From Parastagonospora avenae f. sp. tritici 18332-5 (Eukaryota; Ascomycota; Dothideomycetes; Pleosporales; Phaeosphaeriaceae), in NCBI GenBank assembly GCA_022559985.1, contig JAFJTR010000035.1, positions 1 through 64,000 of the forward strand: 64,000 bases of DNA, given 5' to 3'. Numbering within the stretch: the stretch's first letter is position 1; each line of letters begins with the position of its first letter. The translations under genes and the position numbers were made by a program. The notes under the pieces were generated by a model. It was not told the origin of the DNA. It was given only the letters and a program-made list of their open reading frames with translations, and made no database searches. This document shows positions 22,333-32,959 of the stretch, one piece after another.

Positions 22333-22803
22333 TTACTTCACATGAGGTGTCTTTCGGTCCCTTTTGCGCGCCATCTCAGCTTTAATGACGTCTTGCCCCA
22401 TCAGAGGGCGATTCATGCGTTGATCCACTTGGTCACACCAAAAAAGCCAGCTGCCATCACCCTCCCAGCGCTCGATTTGATCACTGAGCTTGCATACCGC
22501 CGTTATGTAATGTGCAGGCTCGTTGTATTTTCCAGAAGAACTAATTCGCCAAAACTCCAGCTTCTTTACAATGCAACCCTCTTCCTCATGCTGTAGAATG
22601 TATGGCTCATTTCTCGGGTCGATGATTGCCTGTAGGCGCATGGCAGCGTTCATCTTGTCAATTACTTCGCTCAGGACGGTGCGGCTTTCCAGGATAAATG
22701 CCAGAGGTAGTATCGGTTCGACGGTGGCCATGGCGCAGAGGATCAGTTCGTCTACGCTCATGTTTGTGAAGTTGTCGCTGAGAAAGCTATGCCACAATTG
22801 CAT
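22333..22803 (-). CDS. hypothetical protein, 156 aa
   Basis: Open frame from ATG at 22803 (MQLWHSFLSDN) to 22333. The frame is open further upstream to a TTG, so an earlier exon is possible. It has a hydrophobic helix (DELILCAMATVEPILPLAFIL), then EVIDKMNAAMRLQAIIDPRNEPYILQ, then a mixed charged/aromatic C-terminus (EGDGSWLFWCDQVDQRMNRPLMGQ) ending in a basic stretch. No signal peptide or catalytic motif is recognised. Composition and length favour a real gene over a random frame, but I know no family for it. Confidence 0.45.
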   Translation of the reverse strand: MQLWHSFLSDNFTNMSVDELILCAMATVEPILPLAFILESRTVLSEVIDKMNAAMRLQAIIDPRNEPYILQHEEEGCIVKKLEFWRISSSGKYNEPAHYITAVCKLSDQIERWEGDGSWLFWCDQVDQRMNRPLMGQDVIKAEMARKRDRKTPHVK

Positions 22804-23365
22804 GCCTTCTTCGGCCTCTCCAATGTGAGAAGTAGACGTTGTAGATGCAGCCAAATTGATTGAGCAGTAGTGTGGTAGGGTGATAGTTACTCGGAGTCAA
22901 AGGTTGGAGAGGATCAAGTATTTGTGGGCCTACACGATATTTGTGGTGTACAGTCAAGTGAAAGGTTACCTACCATACTAAAGTGCCCGGTAACGTCATA
23001 GCCTTGGAACCTTGAGCGGGTACTAGTATTGTTACTGATGTGATAAGCTACCATAGGTAGCTAGTGGGTCTTCGCTACATTTCACAAGCCGTTCTAGTGA
23101 AACCATAATATAGCAGAATCCCATTCAGTGCGTTAGAAACATGAGATATGTTTCTCATCCTCAAATTGAAGCACGCCTAGTTGATATCTTCTCATAGTAA
23201 CATGGCTTCGAAAAGTACAGGTGAAGGAGCATGGCCTGATCAAAGGGAGGACGGGAGCACGAATGTTTTGTGAATGTCATATTTAAGATTTTTGTCCCTT
23301 TACAACGACACCCCATCGCACAGCACATCACATCTAGTATTACAACAAAAAGCACATCTAAGACA
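22804..23365. other. intergenic region
   Basis: No supported feature. It lies between the divergent small genes at 22803 (minus) and 23366 (plus) and is AT-rich compared with its surroundings. Confidence 0.4.
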
Positions 23366-23623
23366 ATGTCAGATCACACCACGAATACGGCTGGAGACGG
23401 GGAGTTAGGGCGAGGACCATCAAGCTCGCCTCCAAGTCCACCACTAAGCCCGCGTAAGTGTTGCAAAAATCTGAAATGAAGCCAAATTGACCTGTTTACA
23501 GCACGCGTCACCACATTCAACGCCCGTCGTCAATTGCAGCGTTTGAGAGCCTTCCTGGCCGAGTTCGGTCAGCCGCCACTGTCGCCAATCGAGGGCCTTG
23601 CTTCTCTCAAGAGGAAGAGATAG
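23366..23623 (+). CDS. small Pro-rich basic protein, 69 aa, one intron
   Basis: CDS join(23366..23453,23502..23623). The 48-nt intron has a perfect GTAAGT donor, a CTGAAATGA-like branch region and a TTTACAG acceptor, in phase 1. Exon 1 encodes MSDHTTNTAGDGELGRGPSS and a PPSPPLSP repeat. Exon 2 encodes RVTTFNARRQLQRLRAFLAEFG, then QPPLSPIEGLASLKRKR and a stop. The PPLSP motif recurs on both sides of the intron, which supports the join. The LKRKR end is a possible nuclear signal. No family is recognised. It is missed by simple frame scanning because each exon is short. Confidence 0.5.
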
Positions 23624-23878
23624 TTCACCGATCGTGAGGAGAAAGAGCCCAAGAAGAAGCGCATCACGATCTACCGGTAGGATCTTGACTACTCGCCCCG
23701 CACTATGTACATCCACAATGTATGATTAGCATGTACCAAGAGGTTTATATTCTGCCGCGATAAGCTACCTACACCTCCTTGATTACAACCACGACATACT
23801 ATTGGCAACTATTCGCACTCTCAAAAACACACCTGTACAAATACGCCATTCCAAAACCAGCCGTACATATCCCCAAAC

Positions 23879-24823
23879 ATGGACGGACTCATCTTCACCG
23901 CCCCTCCCCCCGTCCCCACAAACCGCAAATTCGCAGCACCCACCCGCAGTACCCTCTCTACCTCCCGCCGCGCCACCATCCTATCCTCTCTCGGCCCACG
24001 CAAAATCGCCCAGCCATCCAAGAAGGACATCACACCAGCTCTCCGCTCCTCCATCATCTCCGACCTCCAGCCTGCCCAACATGTCGGCCCGGGTCAGACT
24101 CCCACGCAGCCGTCAGAATGGGTGACGCTCATGGCCAACGACAACAAAGAGCAAGCAGAGCAAATGCAAGCTAACACAGACATGTACGGCGCCTTTGACG
24201 ACGCTGCGCGCGCCATGGCCGACGCTTTGCGATTGGATCTGCAGCTGGGCATTTCGCGCGAGGAACAGAGTCGCACAGATGCTCTCCAAGAGCTCGAGAC
24301 AGCGATCGATGAGATACTTTCTCTCATCCACATCAAGAACTTGCAAGACCTCAAAGCCCACTGTGCGAATGTGCACAACGCCGGGTCAGGCTTCGTCAAT
24401 GACCAGCTCGTACGCATCGACGCCAGCTGTCTCGCGCGCGCGTGGGAGAAGCAAGTCTGGGAGCGCACGTACGAGACGGACTCGGATATTGACAAGTACG
24501 TCGAGCAGATGGATATCGACATTGCGGATCTCGGGCTGTGGGCGCAGCACTTTGACAGCGAGCTGTGTGGGTACGATGTGTTTCGCGAGCACTTGTTCAT
24601 GTCGTTTGCTGGCGATGAGATGGTGTTTGGAAAGATGAAGAAGGAGGGTATGTTTGGGGCGTTGAAGATCAAGTTCACTGCGCCTGCTGCAGAGCATTGC
24701 TTTGTTCCGCGTGGGGCGCGTGGTGTGGAGGACATTGTGTTTAAGTTCGATGGACTCGCAATGGACTCGGGATCATGTTCTGGGGTACGAGAGGGCTTAG
24801 AAGACGTGAAGATGGAGGGTTGA
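23879..24823 (+). CDS. hypothetical protein, 314 aa, intronless
   Basis: One uninterrupted frame from ATG (AAACATGGACGG context) to TGA. The N-terminal 70 residues are Pro/Ser/Thr/Arg-rich and probably disordered (FTAPPPVPTNRKFAAPTRSTL). Residues 90-230 are helical and charged (ALQELETAIDEILSLIHI; DSDIDKYVEQMDIDIADLGLW). The C-terminal part is mixed, with FREHLFMSFAGDEMVFGK and FTAPAAEHCFVPRGARG. No transmembrane helix or signal peptide is seen. I do not recognise a domain. Length and even composition make it a confident gene of unknown function. Confidence 0.65.
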   Translation: MDGLIFTAPPPVPTNRKFAAPTRSTLSTSRRATILSSLGPRKIAQPSKKDITPALRSSIISDLQPAQHVGPGQTPTQPSEWVTLMANDNKEQAEQMQANTDMYGAFDDAARAMADALRLDLQLGISREEQSRTDALQELETAIDEILSLIHIKNLQDLKAHCANVHNAGSGFVNDQLVRIDASCLARAWEKQVWERTYETDSDIDKYVEQMDIDIADLGLWAQHFDSELCGYDVFREHLFMSFAGDEMVFGKMKKEGMFGALKIKFTAPAAEHCFVPRGARGVEDIVFKFDGLAMDSGSCSGVREGLEDVKMEG

Positions 24824-25578
24824 TGTCTTACTCTCGTGCTTTGGGAGCTCCACACGTTCATAGGGCAGGTTGTTGAGAAGCTGCGTATTGGTCGAAGATG
24901 TACAAATCACCAAGTTCACAAGCTTTAAAAAGAGCAATTACGCGTTTCTTACCATGCACACGTTCAAGTGATATTTCATGTTCACGATTTCAACCAATAA
25001 AAACCAGATACGTTTTCATGCATTGTATTATCCTTGTTTACATCAACCCTGTTTTTGGTGTTTTGATCGTTTTTCTCGCTCAAAGACACCCAGCCAGCAG
25101 GTGCTTTTTGCGGTATGGTATTTCCTCCAACCCCTTGCCCATGGCCTCAAATGTACTGCGAATGTAACCCTCCTCCTCCAATGCAATCAAACGTTTTCTT
25201 ACAGCATTCTTACTATGCACAGTCGAGTTGGATCCAGCGCGTCCTCTCCATCGCGATCAAAATCTTCAGACAATTTTCGTACAGTGTGTGGCGGAATGTG
25301 TTCAGCACACTCGTCCCATCGTAACATCTTCCTCGTACAGCATTCTTACAAAGCGCAATCAAGTGGATCTAACGCATCCTCTCCGTCGCAGCCAAATCCT
25401 CGTACAGTATTCTTACAGTGTGTGGCGAAACGAATTTAACCCACTTTTTCCATCGTGACGCCTTTATCCGGTGTTCTTACAGTGCGCTTCCAAATTGGTA
25501 CAGCGCAGTCTCTCCATTATCGCGAAAATCTTCAGACATTGTTGGTACACATGTGCGCGGAAAAGGCAGGAAAGCAAT
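24824..25578. other. intergenic region with 130-bp imperfect tandem repeats
   Basis: No gene. Most of 25185-25550 consists of about three diverged repeat copies, described separately. Confidence 0.6.
25185..25550. repeat. imperfect tandem repeat, unit about 130 bp, about three copies
   Basis: Recurring blocks appear in order: CAGCATTCTTAC, then a GTTGGATCCAGCGCGTCCTCTCC-like block, then ATCTTCAGACA, then TTCGTACAGTGTGTGGCG, then CCATCGTRAC. Copies begin near 25190, 25327 and 25458; the third is shorter and more diverged. Confidence 0.6.
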
Positions 25579-28500
25579 CTAGAGCTCGACATCGTCGTAG
25601 ATCTGTTACACGTTAGCTTGATGCTCCAAAAGTTTCAAGTGAAAGGGTGGTACTTACGTCAATCGAGAGCTGTTTACCTCGCCGTGCCACTTCGTGAACT
25701 CAAGGCGGTTGTTCACGAGCGCTTTGGAGACATCGGCACTATGCAGCGCGGTGAATGCGAGAAGCGCAGGAGCACGCTGCTCAAGCTTGCGCGCGGAGTC
25801 GTAGAACTTCTGGTACGCGTCAAGGGCAAAAGCCAGCTTTTCGTTCAGAATGTCACCAAGGCGGTCCTTTTCCGCCAAAGAAGTGGGCCAGAGCCAGCGA
25901 TGCAGGATGTCGTTGACGTCTGCGTTGATCTTGACAAGGCGCTTGTACATCACCGCGAGCTTCGTGAGTACACGCCACTTCTTGGTGCTGTCCTCGAGGC
26001 TCTTGAGCGTAGTGAGGCAGTTGAATCGAAGAAGGGTGCGGCATTCGGTGTTGAGACCCTCACCAACTTCGAGGAAAGATTCAGGAAGGCCATCCTGGAT
26101 CATGCGCTCCGACATAACCATCTTGGTAAATTTCTGGTTGTATGCGAGCCTGATCTTGACGAGTTGGCCCTGGAACCGGCAGCCTTCCTCCTTGTAAAGT
26201 CGCATTGCCGCAAACTCAGCGACTTGCAGCTTGCCGTTGATCCTGTCCGAAGCGAAGGCGCGCATTCCCTCACCCAGGCTACCAGAAAGTTGGAGCTCAA
26301 GCAAATTCGCCTCCCGCGTATTCATGCCTTCGAGAAGGTTCTTGAGAAGCACATCGGGGCGGTCCTCCAGTGAGAATGGGAAGAGTGGGGCCTGCTTCTC
26401 CGGAGGCAGCGAGTCGTCGAAGTCAAATACAGACTGGAAGGGACGCTTCCGACCGCACCGAAAAACGCGTCCTTCAGGATCGATTATCGTCTTGGCTTGT
26501 CGGAGGCTGGCCCTAGCGACGACACAACAGATGGGCCCACACCAGGGGCTTTAATGCCCTGGGGGAGGATCTTGTTGTTAGCGATGTCGACGCCGGATAC
26601 CAAGGCATTTTGGACGTTCTGCTTGGCGAGCGCAGTCGAAGGCGCATGGTCTTCGACTGAAGTGGGTTCTTGTGGCTTTTGCCGAATCGCTTCGACATCA
26701 ACCGCTTCAATCATGACTGTGGCCTCCTTCTCCTCGTGCTCTGTGGCAATTCCGGAGGTCTGCGCTGCCTCTTGTACGGCAGAAGTTGTCTTGAATGGCG
26801 CAAAGTTTGCCAGGCAAACCTTGATCTCGCCTGCTTCCACCCTCAGCGCAGTGGCCTCAGCACCGAGAACTTTGATGTCCTTATCTAGGCCATCCGCGGT
26901 GACTTCGAGAGATGCAATGCGTGCGGCCAAGAGCTTGTACTCTTCATTGCGCAGATTCGAGAGGGTGGGAATTGGAGATGATCGGTCATCCTGACTAGCT
27001 GCAGTGATTGACGCCACCTCTGGAGGAGCGTTCGAAGGTTCACTCGGCGCATGTTCCGAAACGGCAGGAATTGTTTCGTGAACCTCAGCTGCAGCATCAT
27101 CGGGAGCGATCTCGGCGTGCTCGTTGGCAGACTGGTCGTGGGCAACAGTCTCTACGCCATCCCCAAGCCTGGCGCCTACGTCCTCGGCCCCAGCGTTAGA
27201 CGCAGAGGTGGACGAGGCCGCCAGGACTTCTTCATGGTACTGTGGAGACTCCTCACCCGCGGAGTCTGATGACGATGGCGGGGTCTCGCCGTCCTCAATG
27301 GCCTCTACAGGCTCTTAAGGCGCGGCGGCAAAGAATTGAGCACCTCCAGCACCCCACGCCGAAGCATCGAAGATCGCCGACTTGAACGTTGAGGCCATCT
27401 GCGCGCCGCGTCCGACAGGCTTGAAGCTGAACGCCGTCGAGATCTTTGGCTCCGCAGCCTCAGCGACAGACTCTTCAAGCGGAGCAACTAACGCAACTTC
27501 CAAGGCCTTATCAGGCAACGTCGCAGGCAAGTTCGTAGTTGGAGACACCGCAGAGTCGGCAGGCGCTTGAGGTTGCTGGACTTGGGTGGCCATGGGGGCT
27601 TCTTCTGGCTCCTCCGTAGAGGGTTGAAGCACAGCAGGCGTCTTGATCAAATCGCCCGTGTCTGTGAATTTGATGTCGACCTCGGACTGCCCCTGCGGTC
27701 TTCGCACCCTCAGGCACACCGAAGTCCAGTCCGGTCGTGTCGAAGAGAGGAGGTGCTGCCGACTTCGTGGCCTTCTGGGCCGAAGGGAAGAGACTGAGCG
27801 GCGTCTTGGTCCCCTGCGCGAAAGGGAAGAGGCTGAACGGCGTCTTCGTCGCCTCCTTGTTCAGCGGGAAGAGTGGTGAGTTCGTGCTGTTTCCAGTATT
27901 CTCAGTCAACTTGGGCTGTAAGAGAGTCGACCCCTTTGGCATCGGCAATTTCCACTCGAAAGGTGAAGCAGTTGGCCTGTTCGCTGGAGCAACACCAACA
28001 AGGGAACCGAACAAAACTGGACGCGAGGCATCCTTGGCTGCTACAGCGAGACCGGGCTGCTTGAATGAATCTTCTGGGTCCACTAGGCCCGAATACGACT
28101 GAGCGGGGGCAATAGGCTTGCTGGGAATATGAGTAAGTCCCGTCATCGTAAAAAGCGGAAGTAGAGCATATCCGATCTGAGGTTGAGCGGGCGACTGTGT
28201 GGCAGGTCCTCCAGAACTGGGCATGCCTGCCAAAATATGCGGCGATGTAGTAGCATCAGGAACCCCCGATGGCTGGTTCAGGAGCGAAAGGTTACCGGCG
28301 CTTGCGGCTGGAGTGATTGATGGCGCATCATGGTTGAAGGCAGCATCAGGAGGCTTCGGAATACCCGACATAATGTTACTCAAGCTGCTAAGGGCTGCGG
28401 AATCCAGGGTAAAAGGAGGTGCAGATGAGCTTGAAGCCCGCTCAGGACCGGACTGTGACTGCTGCGTTGAGGTTCGATCGATAGCAGGAGGAGCAGTAGT

Positions 28501-28935
28501 CGGCTTGTTTTCAAGAGACGCAGCGAAAAGCCTTGATGTCTGAGTAGGTGGGAACTTCACGTTCTGATTAAAGATTGCAGCTTGTTTCTGCAGAGACTCG
28601 ATGTAGCCAGTTGGCATGAATGGGTTTTTGAACGAAGGATCAAACACCTTCTGTTGTCCCATCGGCTGGAACCCGGCTGTTGTGGAATGGACGTTACCAG
28701 TAGCCTTAGACTGCTCGAGCTGAGCGTCTGGGGCGTCGTCGACCATGTGAACGTCCTCAGAGGTCACACTCTTGGTGGACTGACTCAAGGATTGTGTCTG
28801 CTGCACTGGCTGCATAGACTGGCTGGCCTGTGGCACATGCGAGCCCTCGGTCATGTCAACGTCTTCCGAGTCCACATTCTGAATGGACTGAACCGAAGGC
28901 TGCATGTGTTGTCCGAAGACTGGGGTGAGGTGTGA
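25579..28935 (-). pseudogene. second FG-type, nucleoporin-like gene, disrupted
   Basis: Minus-strand coding signal from about 28935 (TPVFGQHMQPSVQSIQ, after a CTAAC...TTCAG acceptor) to the stop at 25579. The N-terminal half is Ser/Pro/Gln-rich with FG and LFP repeats (RPVLFGSLVGVAP, SLFPFAQGTKTP, SLFPSAQKATK, DTTGLDFGVPEG) and SEDVDM/SEDVHM repeats. A one-base frame change lies at about 27700-27720. TAA at 27315 interrupts the frame but it continues through an acidic region and a coiled coil (EEYKLLAARIASLEVTADGL). A second frame change near 26490 leads into a helical domain (ALDAYQKFYDSARKLEQRAP). The last intron, 25603-25677 (GTAAAC/AACAG, phase 0), joins KWHGE to IYDDVEL and the stop. Layout parallels the gene at 18440-21389. 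The identity of the nucleoporin is not resolved. Confidence 0.58.
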
Positions 28936-29688
28936 GGTCTGAAGATGTGCGCGTTAGTCGAGATACGTGATGAGTTGAATGATAAAGGCGTCGGCGGAAT
29001 AGGTGCGCGAAAGGTCGAGGGTGGAGGTCGGGAGGTTTACTCACCTTTCTTGACTTGCGCAGCGAGCGTGGCCTCCAGAAAGGCCTGCTTGCGAGCACAG
29101 TGAGATGGGGAGGTGTGCATAGCGCCTGTGGAAGTATGCGTCAGCGATGGCTGTCAAGGATGGCAACGGCGGTTGAGTGCGCACAAATAACAATTTTGGA
29201 TTGATTGGGGCTACTGACCTGGTGTGGGCGATATACTTTGCGCGTTTTGCTGTCCGCAATCGGAGTGACGCGCGAGCTCAGCAGATCTCGTGAGGTGTGC
29301 GCGAGGATGGTTGTCGAATTTAAGCAGAGTGCACTGTGACAAAGTCGGAGTTGAGTAGAACCTGGATGGGGAGGAAAGGTAGCAAGATCAATTGAGAGTG
29401 CGGCTCTTGTTGTGGGAGGGGAGCCACGCTAAGCTTTTGCGACTAAGCTAGCGACAAAGTGAAAAGGAGAAAGTGGGTACAATCGCGCGCAAATCCGTGG
29501 AAAGTCCTGAGCAACACGTATTGAATAGCATAATAGACTGTCGTTATATTCTTGATATGTAAAGAGAGACCACAGACAAGCCAGTGCGAGAGACAGGAAA
29601 GGAAATGCTACTCACACCACGCTCAGACACGATACACAATGTACCGCACAATGTCACGTATCCAAGTAGGACCGCTCGCTCGAGGGCA
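28936..29688. other. intergenic region, possible first exon of the upstream disrupted gene
   Basis: A short minus-strand frame (MHTSPSHCARKQAFLEATLA, ATG at 29120) ends at a GTGAGT donor at about 29052 and could be the first exon of the 25579-28935 gene. The phase does not match the acceptor I see, so the join is not claimed. Nothing else is found. Confidence 0.35.
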
Positions 29689-30817
29689 TCATCGACCGAA
29701 ATCACTTGTTCCTCTCCTCCTATTCCACGGTCTGTGTACCAACTTCCGTGTTCGCCTGCTGCGGACCGATGGGATGTCGCCATGGAAGATCTTATAGAAG
29801 TGAGAGCCCAGTTCCACGACCTCATCAACCAGCCATGCCGTGAGTTGATGCAATGGCTGCATGAGGACGAACACCTTTGGAACTCACCTGATCCAATGGG
29901 GGGGTGCTGGACACGGTACGCCAACTTGCCAAGACGACGCTTGGTGCCATGGAAGGAATTTTTACACCGGCGATCAAGATTATTAAGCCGATGGGGATGT
30001 ACATAGCGAGCGTGACTCGCATCGCGAGCATGCCGACGGTTCGGCAAATGTTTGACGCCTTGCAGTTCCCAGCGGGCATGATGTCTCGACAGACAGGATG
30101 TGCCATGGTCTTGTAGAAATGTTGGTGCCGCTCGGCTTCGGAGATGACGAAGAATGCGAGACTCCAGTGGAACACGAGCGTTTCCCGTGCCGTGAGCATG
30201 TCGACAGCATCTCCTAGTAAAATTGGCTGGATATACCTTCTGCTAGCAGCGAAAATGAAGCCATAGACTGCATGCATCCAAGCAAGATGAGTGACAGTCT
30301 TGCCTTGACCAACTCTTGTAAAAAACAAGGCCGGGACTAATAGGGCGATTGAAAGAGACACCAGAGGTTGTGCGAAGAAGTCGAAGGTCAGGCGTTGAGA
30401 GAGCAGAACGAGTACCGTTGACATCGACCAATACAGCATTTATAGCTTGATCGGTATGACGTCTTGTTTGGGAGTGAGTTCACCAAAGTGTTGGAGAATC
30501 GAGCGCTTGTAGATAGCATTCAAGAGGTCTATCCTCTCCTCGGTATCTGTGAGAGAATTCTTGCGATTCGCCAGATCTTGTCGTCCGATAGCAAGATTTA
30601 TCACAGACGCTTCCAACCATTTCTGAGTCAACTTGATGGCCATGGTTTGTCGTTGCTCCTCTGTAGATGACGGATCGTCGTATAGCTGCTGCTTCTCGGT
30701 CGCCATTGCTTCACATTCAGCTACAGCCAGCACGAAAGCGGCCCTGTCTGACAGGATGGGATTTGTGTCTGTCATAGTGCTGTCGTTGATCGTGTTTGAG
30801 TTGTGTTGATGTTGCAT
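29689..30817 (-). pseudogene. multi-pass membrane protein locus split by one in-frame TAA
   Basis: A frame from ATG at 30817 encodes a polar helical N-terminus (DRAAFVLAVAECEAMATEK; ASVINLAIGRQDLANRKNSL) and reaches TAA at 30440. The very next codon is ATG (30439) in the same frame. The reading continues with hydrophobic segments (STVLVLLSQRLTFDFFAQPL; SLSIALLVPALFF; LVFHWSLAFFVISEAE; VGMLAMRVTLAMYIPIGLII). A GTGAGT donor after SSTPPLDQ and a CTATAAG acceptor give a last exon IFHGDIPSVRSRRTRK ending near 29689. Either this is one gene with a nonsense mutation (CAA to TAA would explain it) or two abutting genes. The DIMPAGNCKAS region weakly recalls GIMPPTIRDCV in the disrupted gene at 12 kb. 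No family recognised. Confidence 0.45.
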
Positions 30818-32959
30818 CAGTCAGCGGCGACTGCGTGAACAATGATGCCTTGGTGAACGGATAAAGTGGACCGATGAAACGAAAAAGACCTGGCGTGGAT
30901 ATGAGCAGAGAGTGGCAGCTTTATTGATTGAGGTTTAGAGATTCGAAAGCAGTCGCAATAGCTTCCGCTGCATCGTCCAGGTTCCACAGGGGCAGTGACA
31001 GATCCTATGGCAGTTTCTCGCGTGCTGTGTATGGACATTGCTATTTCTGCCACCGGAAAGAACTTGGATATATGTGGCAAGAACATAGGTAGACTTTTTG
31101 AAAGAGCACACGCCTCACGTGCTACACCACAAATGAGATGTGCCCGAATTTAGTCACCCAGAAGTGTGGATGCATGCTTGCTTGATCATCCTCAAGGGAG
31201 TCGTACTGGTGAAGAATCGGAACAGGTCCATCCTAAGTGAGCGAATCTGACAACATAAACGCAGGATGATGAGCCTCATCCAGAATAATGAAGTTGATGG
31301 CAAAACTGCGTGTACGCGACGAAGGTTTGAGACGCGACTAGGCCCGTGCGAATTCCGACTTCACCCCGAGCAAATACCGAACCTCATATGCCACCCTCGC
31401 AATGCTCTTGCTTACCAGACACGAACACCTACACGACATCTCATCCGGGATTTACACACTATTACATGTGCTGCTTTACTACGCAAGATCAGACAAATGC
31501 GTAACAAACAACAAAACCTCAAATCTATGAGAGGAGGTTCACCAGGGATGTGAAGATCGCGTTGCCGTCATCGTGGAAGTCAGATGTCACGACCTCAGGA
31601 TGCCGCACAGGACCAAGACCTCGGGGACCTTCATGTTAAAGCTACATAGCTAATTGGTCGTATATGCAAGCCCGCGAAACTGCTGGAATTGCGTTTGGGG
31701 CATCATCTCGATCATCGCGTCCCAAGTGCGTGTCGAACACGCGTTGTGCAGAGAGTGAGCAACACTCCCAGGACGCCCGGGATGGCGAATTCAGATACCA
31801 TACCTGGCATAAAGCTCCTACGGTATTGCTAGTACAGAAATGTGATGACGAGGGTTGGAAGGAATGTTCCAACTGTGAGGGCGGAATTGCACAGTCAGCA
31901 CTACACTGTTTGTTCAACGACAGAATTTGACAGAGATGCAGACATGGCCCAATGTCTGGCCCAATGTCTAAGAACACGGTTCGGATTTCTACTGGTGTCG
32001 ACTTCACCGTACCCACAGTCAACGACCCGTGGCTCAACGCAGCACTATGACATTGGAATATTAAAGGTGAGGATATGCGCATCAGCCTGCTTCTTTTTCC
32101 TACTGGTATGTCTAAGCTATTTACAATCATGAACCCGTAATGAACCGTCACCGCAAGCTCTACCATAAGTTAACGCACGCGTCGATACACAGTGCAACCA
32201 ACCTGATAACCTACTGCAAATGGACTACGACATGAAATTCCGAAGCTCCGAAGTTAGCTTCTCAGTACGCGCAGGATCACCATAAGACATGACTTAACCG
32301 ATGAAACTGCGCTCAAAATGGCAGCGTCCGCAAATGCGATCTTCATAAATGGCCACTGAGCGGCATGGCGCGCCTCTGTGAGTGTACGCGTGTCAAGATA
32401 GGAAAGCCGGTTGTGCTCGAACACGGAAGACTCTGCAATTCGGCGCGCTGCTAGAGGCTCATAACGGCCATGGTCAGTTATTGATAGGCATTGGCTGCTT
32501 GCAGTGGCATATTGCGCGACTTATCAGTAATAGTAACGCTACGATGCCTCAGAGTGCCCAAACTGTGGTGGTTGGGACGTTAAGCACGAGAAACTAGCGA
32601 AGTTCTATGAGCGGGGACAACGTTTCTGACATAGCTTTCGAGCATTTCCCGGATTAGGATAAGCGGGCCTTTGAACTCGACATTCGAAGAGCGATTGCAG
32701 ACGGCAATTTTTCAGGTCCGGGGAATGCTCCATTCGTGCTAAGCGAAATCCAAAGGCTTGTGCAACGTCGGGCGCGAATTTGGTCAAGCATCACCACGAT
32801 GTCCGAATGCGGTAATGCACGAACTTCGATCTGCACTGCCAAATGGTGGATCACACGGAGATGTTGGAATGCATCTAAGGCCTTCTTATACTGCTGTCAA
32901 TCTCTAACATTTGAGACAACAGCATTCGACAACAACATTCGACAACAGTATTCGACACC
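30818..32959. other. gene-poor intergenic region
   Basis: About 2.1 kb in which no frame has protein-like composition. I see no repeats or RNA genes. The last 80 bp before 32960 contain a short repeated phrase (GACAACA, ATTCGACAACA), probably 5-prime UTR of the next gene. Confidence 0.4.

Noticed and set aside
9361..30817. Stop-codon reassignment or general readthrough to explain the in-frame TAG/TAA/TGA codons
   Set aside because: Rat1, PRMT3, Rav1, Uso1, INCENP and others have long frames with no internal stops and end at ordinary stops, and the broken genes also carry frameshifts, which reassignment cannot explain.
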